A stretch of DNA of 26,148 bases from QHXQ01 sp036389375 (GCA_036389375.1 DASVQA010000141.1:1-26148), one strand, 5' to 3'. Counted from the first letter of the stretch, positions 1 through 7,801 are shown. Translations and numbers: made by a program. The notes: generated by a model not told the origin, from the sequence alone.

Positions 1-1436
1 TCGATCTGCGGCTTGGTCTGGTTCTTATAGTAGGTAATGTCTATGTCGTTGATCTCCTGCTGCAACTTCTGGCGGCGGAGTTCGGGCCGGTTGGCGCGCG
101 CCTCGTTGAGCGCCGCGATCAGATCGATGGGCGACTCGTCAAACGTAGGCTTGTCGGTCGGCAGCAGCGCCGCCGACCATTCCGGCGCAAGCGGGTCTTT
201 CAGCATCAACTGCTTCAGATTGTTTTCGGCGACCGAGACGAACTGCGAGGCGCTTAAGAGCGACGCAATGCGGTTCGATAGTTCGGTCTGCACCTGCGCG
301 CGTTCGAGCGGCGCGGCCGAGCCGGCGGCGACGCTCGCCTCGGTGCGGCGGAAATTCTCGCGCGTCAGGTTGACGTTGGCCACCTGATTCTGTTCGTCGC
401 GGATGGCGAAGACCAGATCCCAGTAGGCGCGTTGCACCTGCGAGATGACGCTGATGGTGCTGCGGCGGAAATCGGCGTCGGACTGTTCCAGCCGCTTACG
501 CTGGATGCGAATCTGGCGGCGGGTGAAATCAACCGAGCGATTGCGCCAGAGCGGCTGCGTAAACTGTATGCCCTGACTTGCCGAGTAGAACGGGTTAAGC
601 GTCGTGAAGCGTGAGTTCGTCGTCTCGCGCGTGTTGTTAAAGAAGTAAGAGTAGTTGCCGCCGCCTCTGGCAAACTGCTTGGTCAACGAGAAATTGTTGT
701 TGATGTCGGTCGTGGTCACGGTCGAACCTTGATTCGACCCGGCCAGCGTGCTCGATACAGGGCGCACAGAGTTGTTGAGCTGCGGCGTGTACTGAATAAG
801 CGGATCATAGATGCCTTCGAGCGAGCGCAGCACAGTCTCGTTAAATTTCACGTCGCCGCGCGCAACCTCTATGTCGTTGTTGTTTTCGAGCGCGCGGCGG
901 ATCGCTTCGTTGAGCGAGAGCGGCAGCGTGTTGTCGCCCTGCACGCCGAGCCGCGTGAGCGACGGCAAAGGCGGCACGGGGCGCGGCTCGGTCTCAGTCA
1001 AAAGCGGCGCGGGCGGCCCTTCCTGCACATCGGTCTGCAAGGTCGGCGTCTGCTGATCAATCGGCACGGCGGTCGGCAGCGGGTTTGCGCCCGGGGTCGG
1101 CTGCTGCGTGGCGGGCGGCAGGTTCGTGCCGGGCGGCGCTTGCGGCGAAGGCTGCTGCGTGCCGGGCGGACGCGTCGGGTCGGTGCTGGGGCGGGCCTGA
1201 TCAGGGATCGGCTGTTGCTGCTGTGTGCCGGGCGGGCGCGTCGCGTCCTGTTGCGCCGGGTTCTGCGGCGCGGGCGTGGGCGTCTGCACGGGTGCGTCCA
1301 CGCAACTCACGCATTCCTTCACGCTCGCCGCCGAATAACTCATGGGCGCGGGCACTTGCGCGAACGTGACGGCGCACAGGGTCAGCCAGATAACAGTGGT
1401 CTGCAAAGGCGCGCGCAGGCGTTGACTGGATATCAA
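1..1436 (-). CDS. TolC-family outer-membrane efflux protein, 3' end outside window
   Basis: This frame is open from a TTG at 1436 to the left edge (478 codons), so the 5' end is present and the 3' end is missing. The TTG is preceded by AGAGGAG with about 7 bases of spacing, which is why I chose it. The protein starts with a signal peptide (hydrophobic run TTVIWLTLCAVTFAQ). A Pro/Gln/Thr-rich linker of about 100 residues follows, then the TolC-type helical region: LPLSLNEAIRRALENN, then QRAYWDLVFAIRDEQNQVAN, then an ANRPELRRQKLQQEI segment and DITYYKNQTKPQI near the edge. These are hallmarks of outer-membrane channel proteins that work with RND or ABC exporters. The family call is secure; the exported substrate is unknown and no partner pump is visible. 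The Pro-rich insertion between signal peptide and barrel/coil region is longer than in classical TolC. Confidence 0.9.
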   Translation of the reverse strand, partial: MISSQRLRAPLQTTVIWLTLCAVTFAQVPAPMSYSAASVKECVSCVDAPVQTPTPAPQNPAQQDATRPPGTQQQQPIPDQARPSTDPTRPPGTQQPSPQAPPGTNLPPATQQPTPGANPLPTAVPIDQQTPTLQTDVQEGPPAPLLTETEPRPVPPLPSLTRLGVQGDNTLPLSLNEAIRRALENNNDIEVARGDVKFNETVLRSLEGIYDPLIQYTPQLNNSVRPVSSTLAGSNQGSTVTTTDINNNFSLTKQFARGGGNYSYFFNNTRETTNSRFTTLNPFYSASQGIQFTQPLWRNRSVDFTRRQIRIQRKRLEQSDADFRRSTISVISQVQRAYWDLVFAIRDEQNQVANVNLTRENFRRTEASVAAGSAAPLERAQVQTELSNRIASLLSASQFVSVAENNLKQLMLKDPLAPEWSAALLPTDKPTFDESPIDLIAALNEARANRPELRRQKLQQEINDIDITYYKNQTKPQI

Positions 1437-1886
1437 AACGAAGACTCCTCTGGGAAACTTGAGTGAACGACTCTGGCGACGGCGAGTAAAGCGTTGCTGA
1501 AAACCTACGCCGCAAGTCTGTTCCTACTACGTCACGCTCACGCGTGGGGTTTCATAATAAGCAAACGAAAGACCGGGGCGAGAGCAGCGATTTACGGGCG
1601 AAAAACGACGGTTGTGCGAGTGTGCGCGCGCGTGTGTCGCAAAAACGTGAACGGGCAATCCCGCCGGTGGGATAGCGCGCCGCTTCCTTGACAGTCGCCG
1701 CGCGCGCACATTATCTTGCCGATCTCCGGTCGCAATTCAATTCTTGCGCTTAAGAGAGCACGGCAAGGGGGCCGGTGCGCCTTTACGTTGCCGCCCGCGC
1801 GGGCTGGTTGCGCGACGTGCGGTGCGGCGCGCGTTGCAGTGCGACCCCGGCCGGTTAATACGATGGCGAGGAGGCTTTGAAGTAAC
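1437..1886. other. Divergent intergenic region between tolC-like gene and gap
   Basis: This 450-base spacer separates two divergently transcribed genes. Short open frames here have no recognisable product and look spurious. It holds a good sigma70-like promoter toward gap (1688-1717), a GC palindrome GCCCGCGCGGGC at 1793-1804, and a GAGGAGG ribosome-binding site at 1868-1874, 12 bases before the gap start. Toward the tolC-like gene, a TATTAT on the minus strand near 1551-1556 could be a -10 element, without a convincing -35. Confidence 0.5.
1688..1717 (+). promoter_or_regulatory. Candidate sigma70 promoter for the gap operon
   Basis: A perfect -35 hexamer TTGACA lies at 1688-1693. An 18-base spacer separates it from TATCTT at 1712-1717, which matches the -10 consensus at 4 of 6 positions. 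It is oriented toward gap and would give a leader of about 160 bases. Supported by sequence match only. Confidence 0.5.
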
Positions 1887-2894
1887 ATGGCAGTGAAAGT
1901 CGGCATCAACGGTTTCGGACGGATCGGGCGCAACATCATGCGCACCTCCTTAGGCGACCCCGACATAGACTTCGTCGCCGTCAACGACATCACGGATACA
2001 AAGACGCTCGCGCACCTGTTGAAATACGATTCGGTGCTTGGCAATCTCGAACAAGAGATCACGGCGAGCGAACAGGGCATTACGGTGGGCGGCGACGAGT
2101 TGCGCGTCTTCTCCGTGCGCGACCCGGCGGCCATCCCTTGGGAAGAGGTCGGGGCTGAGATCGTCATCGAGTCAACGGGGCTGTTCACCAAGGCAGAGGA
2201 TGCGCGCAAACACCTGCGCGGCTCGGTCAAGAAGGTGATCATCAGCGCGCCCGCGAAGGGCGAGGACATTACCATCGTGCTCGGCGTCAACGACGAAGCC
2301 TACGACTCGGCGGCGCATCACGTGGTCTCGAACGCCTCCTGCACGACCAACTGTCTTGCGCCCGTTGCCAAAGTCATACACCAGAACTTCGGCATCAAGT
2401 CGGCGCAGATGACGACCATCCACTCCTACACGAACGACCAGCAGTTGCTCGACCTGCCGCACAAGGACTTGCGCCGCGCCCGCGCCGCCGCGCTCTCGAT
2501 GATCCCGACCTCGACCGGCGCGGCCAAAGCGGTCGCGCTCGTCCTGCCGGAACTCAAGGGCAAGTTCGACGGCATCAGCGTGCGCGTGCCGACGCCAAAC
2601 GTCTCGCTCGTGGACGTGGTGATGGAAGTCGAGCGGCAGACGACGACCGAAGAGGTCAACACGGCCTTGAAGAACGCGGCCAACGAAGAGTTGCGCGGCA
2701 TCCTTGCGTTCTCCGAGGAGCCGCTCGTCTCGGTTGATTTCCGCAAGAACGACAACTCGTCCATCGTGGACGCGGAGTACACCAAGGTTATCGGCGGCAA
2801 CCTCGTTAAAGTCCTGTCATGGTACGACAACGAGTGGGGCTACTCCTGCCGCGTCCGCGACCTCGTCAAGTTCATCGCGCAGAAAGGACTGTAA
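1887..2894 (+). CDS. gap: Glyceraldehyde-3-phosphate dehydrogenase, type I
   Basis: This enzyme makes 1,3-bisphosphoglycerate from glyceraldehyde 3-phosphate, NAD(P)+ and phosphate in the cytoplasm. The 335-residue length is normal for the family. The N-terminal Rossmann motif is INGFGRIGRN (residues 7-16). The catalytic Cys152 lies in SNASCTTNCLAPV, and His179 in TTIHSYTNDQ is the general base. The VNDITD segment (32-37) keeps the Asp usual in NAD-using enzymes, so a glycolytic role is likely, though cofactor preference is not proven. The ATG is preceded by GAGGAGG. It is first in the gap-pgk-tpiA run and is followed after 69 bases by pgk. Confidence 0.97.
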   Translation: MAVKVGINGFGRIGRNIMRTSLGDPDIDFVAVNDITDTKTLAHLLKYDSVLGNLEQEITASEQGITVGGDELRVFSVRDPAAIPWEEVGAEIVIESTGLFTKAEDARKHLRGSVKKVIISAPAKGEDITIVLGVNDEAYDSAAHHVVSNASCTTNCLAPVAKVIHQNFGIKSAQMTTIHSYTNDQQLLDLPHKDLRRARAAALSMIPTSTGAAKAVALVLPELKGKFDGISVRVPTPNVSLVDVVMEVERQTTTEEVNTALKNAANEELRGILAFSEEPLVSVDFRKNDNSSIVDAEYTKVIGGNLVKVLSWYDNEWGYSCRVRDLVKFIAQKGL

Positions 2895-2901
2895 AAGCCG
2901 G

Positions 2902-2957
2902 GCCGAGCGACAAGTTGAAAAACTTTGTCTCCGGCTCGGCACTCGGCACTTGTCACT
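2902..2957. repeat. Phased heptamer repeat / hairpin between gap and pgk
   Basis: On the minus strand, four contiguous 7-base units lie at 2957-2930: AGTGACA, AGTGCCG, AGTGCCG, AGCCGGA. The plus strand forms a hairpin at 2902-2940. GCCGAG (2902-2907) pairs with CTCGGC (2935-2940), and ACAAGTT (2910-2916) pairs with AACTTTGT (2921-2928, one bulge) around a GAAA loop. It fills almost the whole spacer and sits just before pgk, which has no Shine-Dalgarno sequence. Compare the second array at 4166-4251. It could be a dispersed repeat, an mRNA-processing site or an attenuator. Confidence 0.6.
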
Positions 2958-2963
2958 GTTTTT

Positions 2964-4166
2964 ATGAAGCTGTCGATCACAGACCTCGACTTGAAGGGCC
3001 GGCGCGTGTTCGTGCGCGTGGACTTCAACGTGCCCCTGAAGGATGGCAAGGTGACGGATGCGACGCGCATCAGCGCCACGCTCCCGACGATTGAGTATGC
3101 GACGGGGCAGGGCGCGCGCGTGATCCTTGCGTCGCATTTGGGCCGGCCGAAAGGCGAGCGCGTGGAGAAGTACAGCCTGAGGCCCGTGGCCAAACATCTG
3201 TCGGAGTTGCTGGGCCGGCCCGTCGCTTTCGCGGCCGACTGCGTCGGCGCAAAGGCACGCACAGCCGTTGACGCGCTCAAAGATGGCGACGTGCTGCTGC
3301 TTGAGAATCTTCGTTTCCACGCAGAAGAGGAGCAGAACGACGAGGGCTTCGCGCGCGAACTGGCAAGCCTCTGCGACGGTGTGTACGTGAACGACGCCTT
3401 TGGCGCGGCACACCGCGCGCACGCTTCGACCGTCGGCATCACGAAGTTTGTCGCGCAGGCGGCGGCCGGGCTGCTGATGCAGAAGGAACTGGACTATCTC
3501 GGCCGCGTCATCAACAATCCGGCGCATCCGTTCGTCGCCATTCTCGGCGGCGCGAAAGTGTCAGACAAAATTCCGGTCATCAACGCGCTCATAGATCGCA
3601 AGGTGGATAAGCTCCTGATCGGCGGCGCAATGGCCTACACCTTTTTCAAGGCGCAGGGTTTTACGGTCGGCAAGTCGCTCGTCGAAGACGATATGCTTGA
3701 GACGGCGCGTGCAATCACGGCGCGCGCCGCGAGCGCGGGCGTCGAGTTGCTGCTGCCGACGGATCACGTCGTCGTGGACAGCTACGACCCGCTCAAGAGC
3801 AAGAAGACGATCCCCGTCGAATTTACCAACGTCGGGCACGTCGGCGTGGACATCGGCGTCGAGTCGGTCGCGCACTTCGCGCACGCGCTCGCCGACGCGC
3901 AGACTGTTATCTGGAACGGCCCGATGGGCATCTTTGAAGAGAAGGCGCTCGGTTTCGACGCGGGCACGGTCGGCGTCGCCCGCGCGGTCGCCGAAGCGGC
4001 TGACCGGGGCGCGACCGTCATCGTCGGCGGCGGCGATTCGGTCTCCGCCGTCACACAGACGGGCGTGGCCGACCGCATCACGCACATCTCCACCGGCGGC
4101 GGCGCAACGCTCGAATTCTTAGCCGGCGACGAACTGCCCGGCGTCGCCGCACTCAACGATAAATGA
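2964..4166 (+). CDS. pgk: Phosphoglycerate kinase
   Basis: This kinase transfers phosphate from 1,3-bisphosphoglycerate to ADP in glycolysis. I place the start at ATG 2964 (400 residues), because the family N-terminus is MKLSITDLDLKGRRVFVRVDFN. An upstream in-frame start at 2925 would add 13 non-conserved residues. Visible landmarks are VDFNVP (19-24), SHLGRPKG (57-64), the NDAFGAAHR segment, ILGGAKVSDK in the hinge region, NGPMGIFE and the C-terminal nucleotide-site GGGDSVSAV. No Shine-Dalgarno precedes the ATG, only a T-rich run, and the repeat hairpin lies immediately upstream. It is followed by tpiA after 92 bases of repeat DNA. Confidence 0.97.
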   Translation: MKLSITDLDLKGRRVFVRVDFNVPLKDGKVTDATRISATLPTIEYATGQGARVILASHLGRPKGERVEKYSLRPVAKHLSELLGRPVAFAADCVGAKARTAVDALKDGDVLLLENLRFHAEEEQNDEGFARELASLCDGVYVNDAFGAAHRAHASTVGITKFVAQAAAGLLMQKELDYLGRVINNPAHPFVAILGGAKVSDKIPVINALIDRKVDKLLIGGAMAYTFFKAQGFTVGKSLVEDDMLETARAITARAASAGVELLLPTDHVVVDSYDPLKSKKTIPVEFTNVGHVGVDIGVESVAHFAHALADAQTVIWNGPMGIFEEKALGFDAGTVGVARAVAEAADRGATVIVGGGDSVSAVTQTGVADRITHISTGGGATLEFLAGDELPGVAALNDK

Positions 4167-4251
4167 GAGGTCAGTGCTTAGAGGTCAGAGATCAGTAGCA
4201 GCAAAAGTCTCGCACTAACCTCTAACCTCTCATCTCTAACCTTTGACCTCT
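4166..4251. repeat. Palindromic array of degenerate 7-bp repeats between pgk and tpiA
   Basis: From 4166 to 4200 the plus strand reads five back-to-back heptamers: AGAGGTC, AGTGCTT, AGAGGTC, AGAGATC, AGTAGCA. After a 9-base centre (4201-4209), the minus strand read from 4251 to 4210 gives six more: AGAGGTC, AAAGGTT, AGAGATG, AGAGGTT, AGAGGTT, AGTGCGA. The two arms are in exact 7-base phase and inverted, so the transcript could fold into a long imperfect hairpin. The array begins on the last base of the pgk stop codon and ends 7 bases before the tpiA ATG. It resembles in style the short tandem heptameric repeats known from cyanobacteria, but I cannot tell whether it is related. Confidence 0.8.
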
Positions 4252-4258
4252 GCCTTTT

Positions 4259-5017
4259 ATGCGTAAGCCCATCATCGCTGGCAACTGGAAGATGTATAAG
4301 CTGGTCGCGGAGTCGGTTGCGACCGCCTTGGCCCTGCGCCCGCTCGTGGCGAATGCGAACCACTGTGAGGTGATCATCGCGCCGCCGTTCACGTCTTTGA
4401 AGGTGGTGGCGGACAGGCTGGAAGGGTCGAACATACGGATCGCGGGGCAGAACTGCGCGACCGAGTTGAAGCATGGCGCGCACACGGGCGAGACCGCCGC
4501 CGACATGCTGCGCGACGTGGGCTGCACGCACGTCATCGTCGGCCACAGCGAGCGCCGACACCTCTACGGCGAGTCCGATTCGATGGTGAATCTCAAGGCG
4601 CAGGCGGCGCTGGCCGCGGGTCTGACGGTCATTTTGTGCGTCGGCGAGACGCTGGCGCAGCGCGAGCGCGGACACGCTGAGCCGGTCGTGCGCGGGCAGT
4701 TAGCGGGCGGCTTGCGCGGTTTGACATCGAACCACCTCGCCCGTATCATCGTCGCCTACGAGCCGGTCTGGGCCATCGGCACCGGACAAACTGCGACGCC
4801 GGAGCAAGCGCAGGAAATGCATGCGTTTATCCGGCGCGTTTTCGCGGAAAGGCAGAACGAGGACGCGGCAGACGCGCTGCGCATTCTCTACGGCGGCTCG
4901 GTCAAGCCCGACAACATCGCGGGCCTTATGGCGCAGGCGGATTTGGACGGGGCGCTGGTCGGCGGTGCAAGTCTGGACGCCGAGACGTTCGCGCAGATCG
5001 TGCATTACAACCTTTAA
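4259..5017 (+). CDS. tpiA: Triosephosphate isomerase
   Basis: This enzyme interconverts dihydroxyacetone phosphate and glyceraldehyde 3-phosphate. It has 252 residues, the usual length. Catalytic residues are all present: Asn9 and Lys11 (GNWKMYK), His96 (VIVGHSERR), and Glu168 (AYEPVWAIGTG). The phosphate-binding LYGGSVKPDN is near the C-terminus. It is third in the glycolytic run. The ATG is preceded by a pyrimidine-rich stretch rather than a Shine-Dalgarno and directly follows the heptamer array. secG follows after a 24-base spacer. Confidence 0.97.
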   Translation: MRKPIIAGNWKMYKLVAESVATALALRPLVANANHCEVIIAPPFTSLKVVADRLEGSNIRIAGQNCATELKHGAHTGETAADMLRDVGCTHVIVGHSERRHLYGESDSMVNLKAQAALAAGLTVILCVGETLAQRERGHAEPVVRGQLAGGLRGLTSNHLARIIVAYEPVWAIGTGQTATPEQAQEMHAFIRRVFAERQNEDAADALRILYGGSVKPDNIAGLMAQADLDGALVGGASLDAETFAQIVHYNL

Positions 5018-5041
5018 GATCGAAGTTTGAGGACGAAAGCA

Positions 5042-5431
5042 GTGCTGGTCTATTTCTTATACGGACTGTTCATACTCACGTGCATCGTGCTGATCGTGGC
5101 GGTGCTGTTGCAGCCGGGCAAGGCCGATGCGGGCGCGCTCTTTACCAGTTCCGTGTCGAGCACCGCCTTCGGCCCGCGCGGCACGCAGACGCTCCTTGCC
5201 AAGATCACCATCGGCGCGGCCATCCTGTTCATGTTGACGGCGCTCATGCTGTCGCTCCCGCGCCTGACCGGCTCGCGCTCCGTGCTGCAATCTACCGAAG
5301 CCGAGCCGACGCCCGCACCGGCCGCGACGCCACAGCCGACGCCTGCTGCGCCCGCCGCCTCGCCCGCTACCGGCGCGACGACGGCCCCGGCCACGAGCAG
5401 CGCACCGGCGGGAACAAACACCAACAAGTAA
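5042..5431 (+). CDS. secG: Preprotein translocase subunit SecG with Pro/Ala-rich tail
   Basis: SecG is the small auxiliary subunit of the SecYEG channel in the inner membrane. I choose GTG 5042 (129 residues) because GAGGA at 5029-5033 lies 8 bases upstream; a TTG at 5027 would overlap that site. Two membrane segments are visible: LVYFLYGLFILTCIVLIVAV at the N-terminus, then LLAKITIGAAILFMLTALMLS. Between them is the family signature LLQPGKADAGALF...STAFGPRGTQ. The last ~45 residues are a low-complexity Pro/Ala/Thr tail typical of high-GC bacteria. It follows tpiA by 24 bases and precedes a tRNA-Leu gene by 63 bases, probably in one transcript. Confidence 0.93.
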   Translation: MLVYFLYGLFILTCIVLIVAVLLQPGKADAGALFTSSVSSTAFGPRGTQTLLAKITIGAAILFMLTALMLSLPRLTGSRSVLQSTEAEPTPAPAATPQPTPAAPAASPATGATTAPATSSAPAGTNTNK

Positions 5432-5494
5432 CAGATTAGCGTGCGGGTGGCGGAAGCGATACAAGCCCGCCAAGCCCCTGTTGACAATTCAAGA

Positions 5495-5576
5495 GCCGAA
5501 GTGGCGGAACTGGTAGACGCGCACGTTTGAGGGGCGTGTGAGGCAACTCGTGGGGGTTCGAGTCCCCCCTTCGGCA
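5495..5576 (+). tRNA. tRNA-Leu (anticodon GAG)
   Basis: The 82-base gene folds as a class II tRNA. The acceptor stem is GCCGAAG with CTTCGGC and discriminator A at 5576. The D arm is TGGCGGAACTGGTAGACGC. The anticodon stem CACGT/GCGTG closes the loop TTGAGGG, giving anticodon GAG. A long variable arm (GAG...CTC) follows, then T arm GGGGG-TTCGAGT-CCCCC. CCA is not encoded. It lies directly after secG, as leuU (also GAG) does in Escherichia coli. Confidence 0.96.
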
Positions 5577-5592
5577 TCAGCTTTCAAACAAA

Positions 5593-5634
5593 TGCGCCCG
5601 CGTGCGACTTGTATCTAAGTCGCACGCGGGCGCA
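5593..5634. terminator. Perfect 18-bp hairpin between tRNA-Leu and the convergent gene
   Basis: TGCGCCCGCGTGCGACTT at 5593-5610 is the exact reverse complement of 5617-5634, with the 6-base loop GTATCT. It sits 16 bases after tRNA-Leu and 53 bases beyond the stop of the minus-strand gene ending at 5688. Flanking T or A runs are short (CAAACAAA to the left, CTCGTTT to the right), so it may terminate in both directions. Confidence 0.75.
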
Positions 5635-5687
5635 CTCGTTTACGCTGCCTCGTTTATCTGTCTTGCGCGCGGCCCTTCCGCGTCCTC

Positions 5688-6809
5688 CTAGAGCAGGAAC
5701 ACGTCCCAAGCCCAACGCCCGACCTGCGTGCCGTTTGCGTCCCTGACCTTCGCCCGGTAACGGAACTTATTGCCGTAGGCGTCCGTGCGCTTCGACTCTT
5801 TGTAGTCGAGGTCTAAGCGCGCCACGCCCAACGAGCGCAAGGCGTGTAACTCGCCCGGCTCAGAGATGCCGTTGTGGTTGCTGTCCTGCCACAGACGCAG
5901 GCTCGTGAAGATGGCATCTTTGCCGTCAATCCCGCCGTCGCCGTTCCCGCCGAGACCCGGCTGGTCGTATTCGGCGAGCGCGCGGAAGCCGTTCTTATCC
6001 GCCTCGTCCGCGATTGGCGGTTGCGGCGTGAAGTTGCCGAACAGTTCCGTGCCGTTATCAACGACGCCGTTCCCGTTACGGTCGAGCGCGAGCCACGCGT
6101 CGTCAGAGTTGGTCGCTGTCCAGGCCAATCTGCCATTGCGGCCATCGCCGTTGAGATCGAACCTGATGCCGCCGGGCAGGTCGGTTAAGGCGAACCCGTT
6201 CCCGGCCACGTCAATGACGATGGGCGACCCCCATGTGGCCAGACAGGTGCAGCCGTCGCTTGAGCACCAGATGCAATTCTCCACATCGTAGCAAGGGTAG
6301 GTTGGGCAGTTCATCTCCGGCGTCGGCGTGGGCGTCGGACAGGCTGCGTCGCCCCCCTGACAGTCGTTGTCGATGCCGTCGCCGCAGATTTCCGTGCGCC
6401 CTCGATTGACGTTGAAGCCGCCGGCATTCGGGTTGTCGTTACAGTCCGTGCCGCCGCAGGCGACGCTGTTGTAACCGTCGCCATCTTGATCGCAGCAGGC
6501 TCCGTTGAAGACGGCGACGCTCATCGAGGTGGACGGGCAGGTTGTGCCTTCGCACGCCACGTTCTGATCTTGCAAACCCTGCGTGCCGAAACCGCCATCC
6601 GGCTGAGAGAATCTGAGGATGCCCTCCCCGCAACTGTTTTTATCGCCGCAATTATCCGTCCACTGGGTCGTGGAACTGCACCCGGACGGAATGATCTGCG
6701 GCGCGGGCGCGACGGTCTTGCTGAAGACGCCCGGCGGGTAATTGCCGCGCAGGCATAAGAGACCCGCCGCGAGCGCCATTAGACTGATCAGTAACACTCT
6801 GGTCTTCAT
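5688..6809 (-). CDS. Secreted protein with MopE-type metal-binding motif and Ca-loop repeats
   Basis: The 373-residue protein starts at an ATG with a near-ideal AAGGAGG five bases upstream and has an N-terminal export signal (residues 1-20). Residues 105-152 form a Cys/Asp-rich motif of the 'putative metal-binding' MopE type: CCDQDGDGYN, then TDCNDNPNAG, then TEICGDGIDNDC. A Cys-rich linker with a PTPTPTP run follows. Residues 196-340 carry several EF-hand or dockerin-like loops (DLNGDGRNG, DRNGNGVVDNGTELFG, DSNHNGISEPGEL) in a domain of the kind often annotated as RTX- or VCBS-like. The protein is therefore likely extracellular and calcium-binding; no enzyme motif is seen. It is second in a two-gene minus-strand operon, 18 bases after its neighbour. 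Confidence 0.85.
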   Translation of the reverse strand: MKTRVLLISLMALAAGLLCLRGNYPPGVFSKTVAPAPQIIPSGCSSTTQWTDNCGDKNSCGEGILRFSQPDGGFGTQGLQDQNVACEGTTCPSTSMSVAVFNGACCDQDGDGYNSVACGGTDCNDNPNAGGFNVNRGRTEICGDGIDNDCQGGDAACPTPTPTPEMNCPTYPCYDVENCIWCSSDGCTCLATWGSPIVIDVAGNGFALTDLPGGIRFDLNGDGRNGRLAWTATNSDDAWLALDRNGNGVVDNGTELFGNFTPQPPIADEADKNGFRALAEYDQPGLGGNGDGGIDGKDAIFTSLRLWQDSNHNGISEPGELHALRSLGVARLDLDYKESKRTDAYGNKFRYRAKVRDANGTQVGRWAWDVFLL

Positions 6810-6827
6810 GTCGTCCTCCTTTCCGCC

Positions 6828-7472
6828 TTAACGCGGCGGCGCGGCCTCTTCGTTTGTGACCTGCTTCCATGCTTTCGGATTGTTCGGGTCTTGCCGGTAA
6901 AAACTGCCGGCGCTCCACGCCAGCCCGTCCTCGAAGACCACGAAACCCACCAGCACACGCACCTTGTTGATGTCGGCGGTCGTATGCCGCTGGAGCACCA
7001 GCCTGTTCAACTGCTCGTATCTCTTTTCGTCCAGCGTCACGTTCAACTCGCCGCCGGGAGCCAGATAGATCGGCTCACGCAAAGGCAGGTTGAGTTGCGG
7101 CAACTGACCGAGGTTGATGCGGTAGGACATTTCGGGGCCGCTGCGGCGCGTCTCCGGTAGGTTCACGTCCAACTCGACGAACACGATGCCTTTGCCGGAG
7201 ATGTTGGTTAGCTTGAACTCGGAGCCTTTCAACCAGTCTTTATCGCCCGCGAGTTTTTCGCCGAATTTAACCGACCGCTGCCCCACCTTGACGCCAGCGA
7301 CGCGGATCGGCTCGTTGAAGATCGGTGGATCGGTCTCGACTATCTTGGCGGCCGCTTGCGCGCCGGCCAGTCTATTCGAGGCCAGTGAAGACCATGCGGC
7401 CGTTGCCAGAAACAGCGCACACACACACAACAGTACGCCGATGACGACGGTTTTGAACTTGAACACGTCCAT
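6828..7472 (-). CDS. Exported or membrane-anchored protein of unknown function
   Basis: I do not recognise a named family. The 214-residue protein begins at ATG 7472, preceded by AAGGAG with 7 bases of spacing; a GTG one codon earlier is also possible. A hydrophobic segment at residues ~8-30 (VVIGVLLCVCALFLATAAW) is a signal anchor or signal peptide. The rest looks like a beta-rich extracytoplasmic domain: FKLTNISGKGIVFVELDVNLPET is the kind of sequence seen in surface beta-sandwiches. The C-terminal segment WSAGSFYRQDPNNPKAWK is notable. It lies 18 bases upstream of the MopE-motif gene and is probably co-transcribed and co-exported with it. Confidence 0.75.
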   Translation of the reverse strand: MDVFKFKTVVIGVLLCVCALFLATAAWSSLASNRLAGAQAAAKIVETDPPIFNEPIRVAGVKVGQRSVKFGEKLAGDKDWLKGSEFKLTNISGKGIVFVELDVNLPETRRSGPEMSYRINLGQLPQLNLPLREPIYLAPGGELNVTLDEKRYEQLNRLVLQRHTTADINKVRVLVGFVVFEDGLAWSAGSFYRQDPNNPKAWKQVTNEEAAPPR

Positions 7473-7801
7473 CACGTCACTCCTTTCGGTTGTTTACCGG
7501 CATGAGGTTGACGAAATAAGTGAGGTTTCGCGTCAACAAGTGTTGGGGCAGTGGAAATGATTGCGGATATGAACAATCGCCTTATACGCCCACCGCCACA
7601 GGGTGTCAAGGTATTTGCCCCGCAGGGGCCGGCCCGCGTGCGACCCGCGCGCCTAGCCTGCGCGTGGCCTGCGTCCGCACATGGGCCGGCTGCGCCGCAG
7701 CGCCTCTTCGGCCGCCGGGCCGCAGAAGTCCGCCCGCCTGTTGTGAGCCGTAGGCGGCCCTGTTAAACTCGCGCCCGTTCGTCTGCTGATTGCGGCTACC
7801 G
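7473..7801. other. Divergent intergenic region with imperfect inverted repeat
   Basis: This 329-base spacer lies between divergent genes, and I see no convincing gene in it. A long imperfect inverted repeat occurs at 7628-7644 and 7673-7690: GCCGGCCC pairs exactly with GGGCCGGC, followed after a 2-base mismatch by GTGCG/CGCAC, with a 28-base loop. A smaller inverted repeat, GTTGACG (7507-7513) with CGTCAAC (7531-7537), sits near the start of the minus-strand gene and could be an operator. No strong -35/-10 pair was found. Confidence 0.45.

Noticed and set aside
729..1466. 245-residue plus-strand open frame
   Set aside because: Antisense to the TolC-like gene, Arg-rich and without family motifs, while the minus strand reads a clear TolC protein.
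1494..1691. 65-residue plus-strand frame in the tolC-gap spacer
   Set aside because: No ribosome-binding site, no family resemblance, and it overlaps the candidate gap promoter.
2817..3527. 236-residue minus-strand frame over pgk
   Set aside because: Antisense to phosphoglycerate kinase, whose motifs are complete.
4166..4251. CRISPR-like repeat
   Set aside because: The units are only 7 bases, degenerate, contiguous and inverted, with no spacers.
5481..5486. TTGACA before tRNA-Leu as a -35 element
   Set aside because: It lies only 9 bases before the mature tRNA start, leaving no room for a -10 element and leader.
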